Part shown: one piece after another, positions 63,423 to 64,000 of the stretch
Layout: the number at the start of each line of letters is the position of its first letter
Numbering within the stretch: position 1 is the stretch's first letter
Source of the DNA: Fibrobacterota bacterium
GTDB lineage: Bacteria; Fibrobacterota; Chitinivibrionia; Chitinivibrionales; Chitinispirillaceae
Reading direction: 5' to 3'
NCBI GenBank assembly: GCA_023412475.1
Contig: JAEYNR010000072.1
Coordinates: 20,249-84,248 of the forward strand
DNA: 64,000 nt
Position numbers and translations under genes: made by a program
The notes under the pieces: model-generated
Told to the model about the DNA's origin: nothing
Database searches by the model: none
What the model saw: the letters and a program-made list of their open reading frames with translations, nothing else

Positions 63423-63476
63423 TTTAAGAATCACTTTAACTCTTTGTTTGATGTTCCACATTTGATGTTCGAATTG

Positions 63477-63509
63477 GTGGTTTTATCAAATCAAAAATGA
63501 TAAAACCAC
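63477..63509. other. Perfect hairpin after the GH gene
   Basis: Twelve-base stem gtggttttatca / tgataaaaccac with a nine-base loop, 55 bp past the stop. Confidence 0.6.
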
Positions 63510-63520
63510 ATATTTATGTA

Positions 63521-63544
63521 AAAGCAGCCGTAAGCGGCTGTTTT
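63521..63544 (+). terminator. Rho-independent terminator of the GH gene
   Basis: Stem aaagcagccg / cggctgtttt with loop taag, followed by pyrimidine-rich CCTCTTCTTTCTTTTTTTT. Confidence 0.85.
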
Positions 63545-63563
63545 CCTCTTCTTTCTTTTTTTT

Positions 63564-63605
63564 TAGGGACGAACTATCTTCTTCATTTTTATTTAGGGAC
63601 GAACT
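63564..63605 (+). repeat. Second pair of REP-like motifs
   Basis: tagggacgaact at 63564-63575 and 63594-63605, 30 bp apart, each followed by a cttcttcattt-type run. Same 12-mer as the pair at 60132. Confidence 0.75.
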
Positions 63606-63759
63606 CTTCTTCATTTCAAATATAAGAAAAACTGGTTTTTCTTATCCAATAAACGATGGATTGAAGCACTTTTTTTAAGCACATAACTCCCAGAACTGGC
63701 GTGTTTATTGCAGGTTTTTTAATGAAAACCAGCATAATCCATTTTTTTGGGAGAACTTT

Positions 63760-64000
63760 ATGCCTCGCATGGTTCGCTTGGAATCCCCCAGTTCTTTATT
63801 TCACATCATGGCTCACTCAGTTGAGGAAAAGCCGCTATTTGTGGATGACCAAGACAGATCGGAATTTCTTTCCCGTTTTGAGAAAGGACTTACTAAAAGT
63901 GGATTTCTTTGCTATACTTGGGCACTAATGGATAATCATTATCACTTGTTTCTAAGGACCAGCGAAAAACGCATGAGTAAGCTTATGCGGGGTCTTAATG
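63760..64000 (+). CDS. REP-associated tyrosine (Y1/HUH) transposase, 5' part
   Basis: 80 codons are present, running off the window. MPRMVRLESPSSLFHIMAHS followed by EEKPLFVDDQDRSEFLSRF and WALMDNHYHLFLRT is the N-terminal half of the TnpA_REP (RAYT) family; HYH is the metal-binding HUH-type pair. The catalytic Tyr would lie beyond 64000. GGGAGA precedes ATG 63760. These enzymes act on single-stranded palindromic REP sequences and usually mobilise them rather than themselves. The two pairs of 12-bp motifs nearby may be its targets. Confidence 0.85.
   Translation, partial: MPRMVRLESPSSLFHIMAHSVEEKPLFVDDQDRSEFLSRFEKGLTKSGFLCYTWALMDNHYHLFLRTSEKRMSKLMRGLN

Larger units (their letters stand above)
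63423..63759. other. Intergenic region with two hairpins and two REP-like motifs
   Basis: About 340 bp. In order: a 12-bp-stem hairpin, a terminator, then two tagggacgaact motifs, followed by the transposase start. Confidence 0.6.

Overview
The window is a 64 kb piece of a bacterial chromosome, most likely from a free-living, motile, polysaccharide-degrading Gram-negative bacterium. Supporting signs are outer-membrane barrel proteins, lipoproteins, several secreted glycoside hydrolases, a flagellin with a FliA-type promoter, and C-terminal tails resembling the type A sorting domains of Fibrobacterota/Bacteroidota-type secreted enzymes. A relative of the Fibrobacterota (Chitinispirillum/Chitinivibrio side) fits best. 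That placement is inferred from gene content, not from a marker gene. No rRNA, tRNA, CRISPR array, prophage or plasmid origin was seen.

Layout. 1-2.5 kb: a partial secreted endonuclease/phosphatase, then an ECF sigma/anti-sigma pair. 2.6-7 kb: a diguanylate cyclase translationally coupled to aroE, followed by aroA and aroB. 7.5-10.9 kb: an XRE-cupin regulator with leuC and leuD, then a frameshifted PagL-like gene. 11-20.6 kb: an RRM RNA-binding protein, a second ECF sigma with a FecR-TPR anti-sigma, a sulfatase-modifying-factor-like lipoprotein, a PEGA protein, a small lipoprotein and a gingipain-like C25 protease that ends in a CBM3 cellulose-binding module. 21-25.7 kb: an FMN reductase, a GH30 enzyme and 6-phosphogluconate dehydrogenase. 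25.9-28.2 kb: a three-gene split cobalamin-dependent methionine synthase. 29-40 kb: a pentose/hemicellulose locus (galM, envelope proteins, a GH116-like enzyme, xylose isomerase, xylulokinase) with a divergent double-winged-helix regulator. 40-49.3 kb: TrpB2, prolyl-tRNA synthetase, a secreted unknown protein and an Lhr-like helicase. 49.5-53.4 kb: an Ig-repeat lipoprotein and an NmrA-like protein. 53.5-60.1 kb: a giant acyl-CoA dehydratase activase-related protein, an unknown gene, flagellin and a FliS-like chaperone. 60.4-64 kb: a large two-CBM glycoside hydrolase and the start of a REP-associated (Y1) transposase.

How parts work together. The aro genes form a shikimate block. The xyl locus can take oligosaccharide-derived pentose through isomerase and kinase into the pentose phosphate pathway, where the gnd product also acts. 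The secreted GH30, GH116-like and GH5-like enzymes and the CBM3 protease point to plant or algal polymer breakdown. Two ECF systems each carry a candidate promoter. The second promoter element recurs with identical 14-nt internal spacing upstream of a small lipoprotein gene 4 kb away, suggesting a local regulon.

Structures not explained by the genes: a family of about 130-250 bp non-coding repeats in five intergenic gaps; paired copies of a 12-bp motif around the region carrying the Y1 transposase; two adjacent 21-bp-period tandem arrays; and a Shine-Dalgarno sequence buried in a perfect hairpin.
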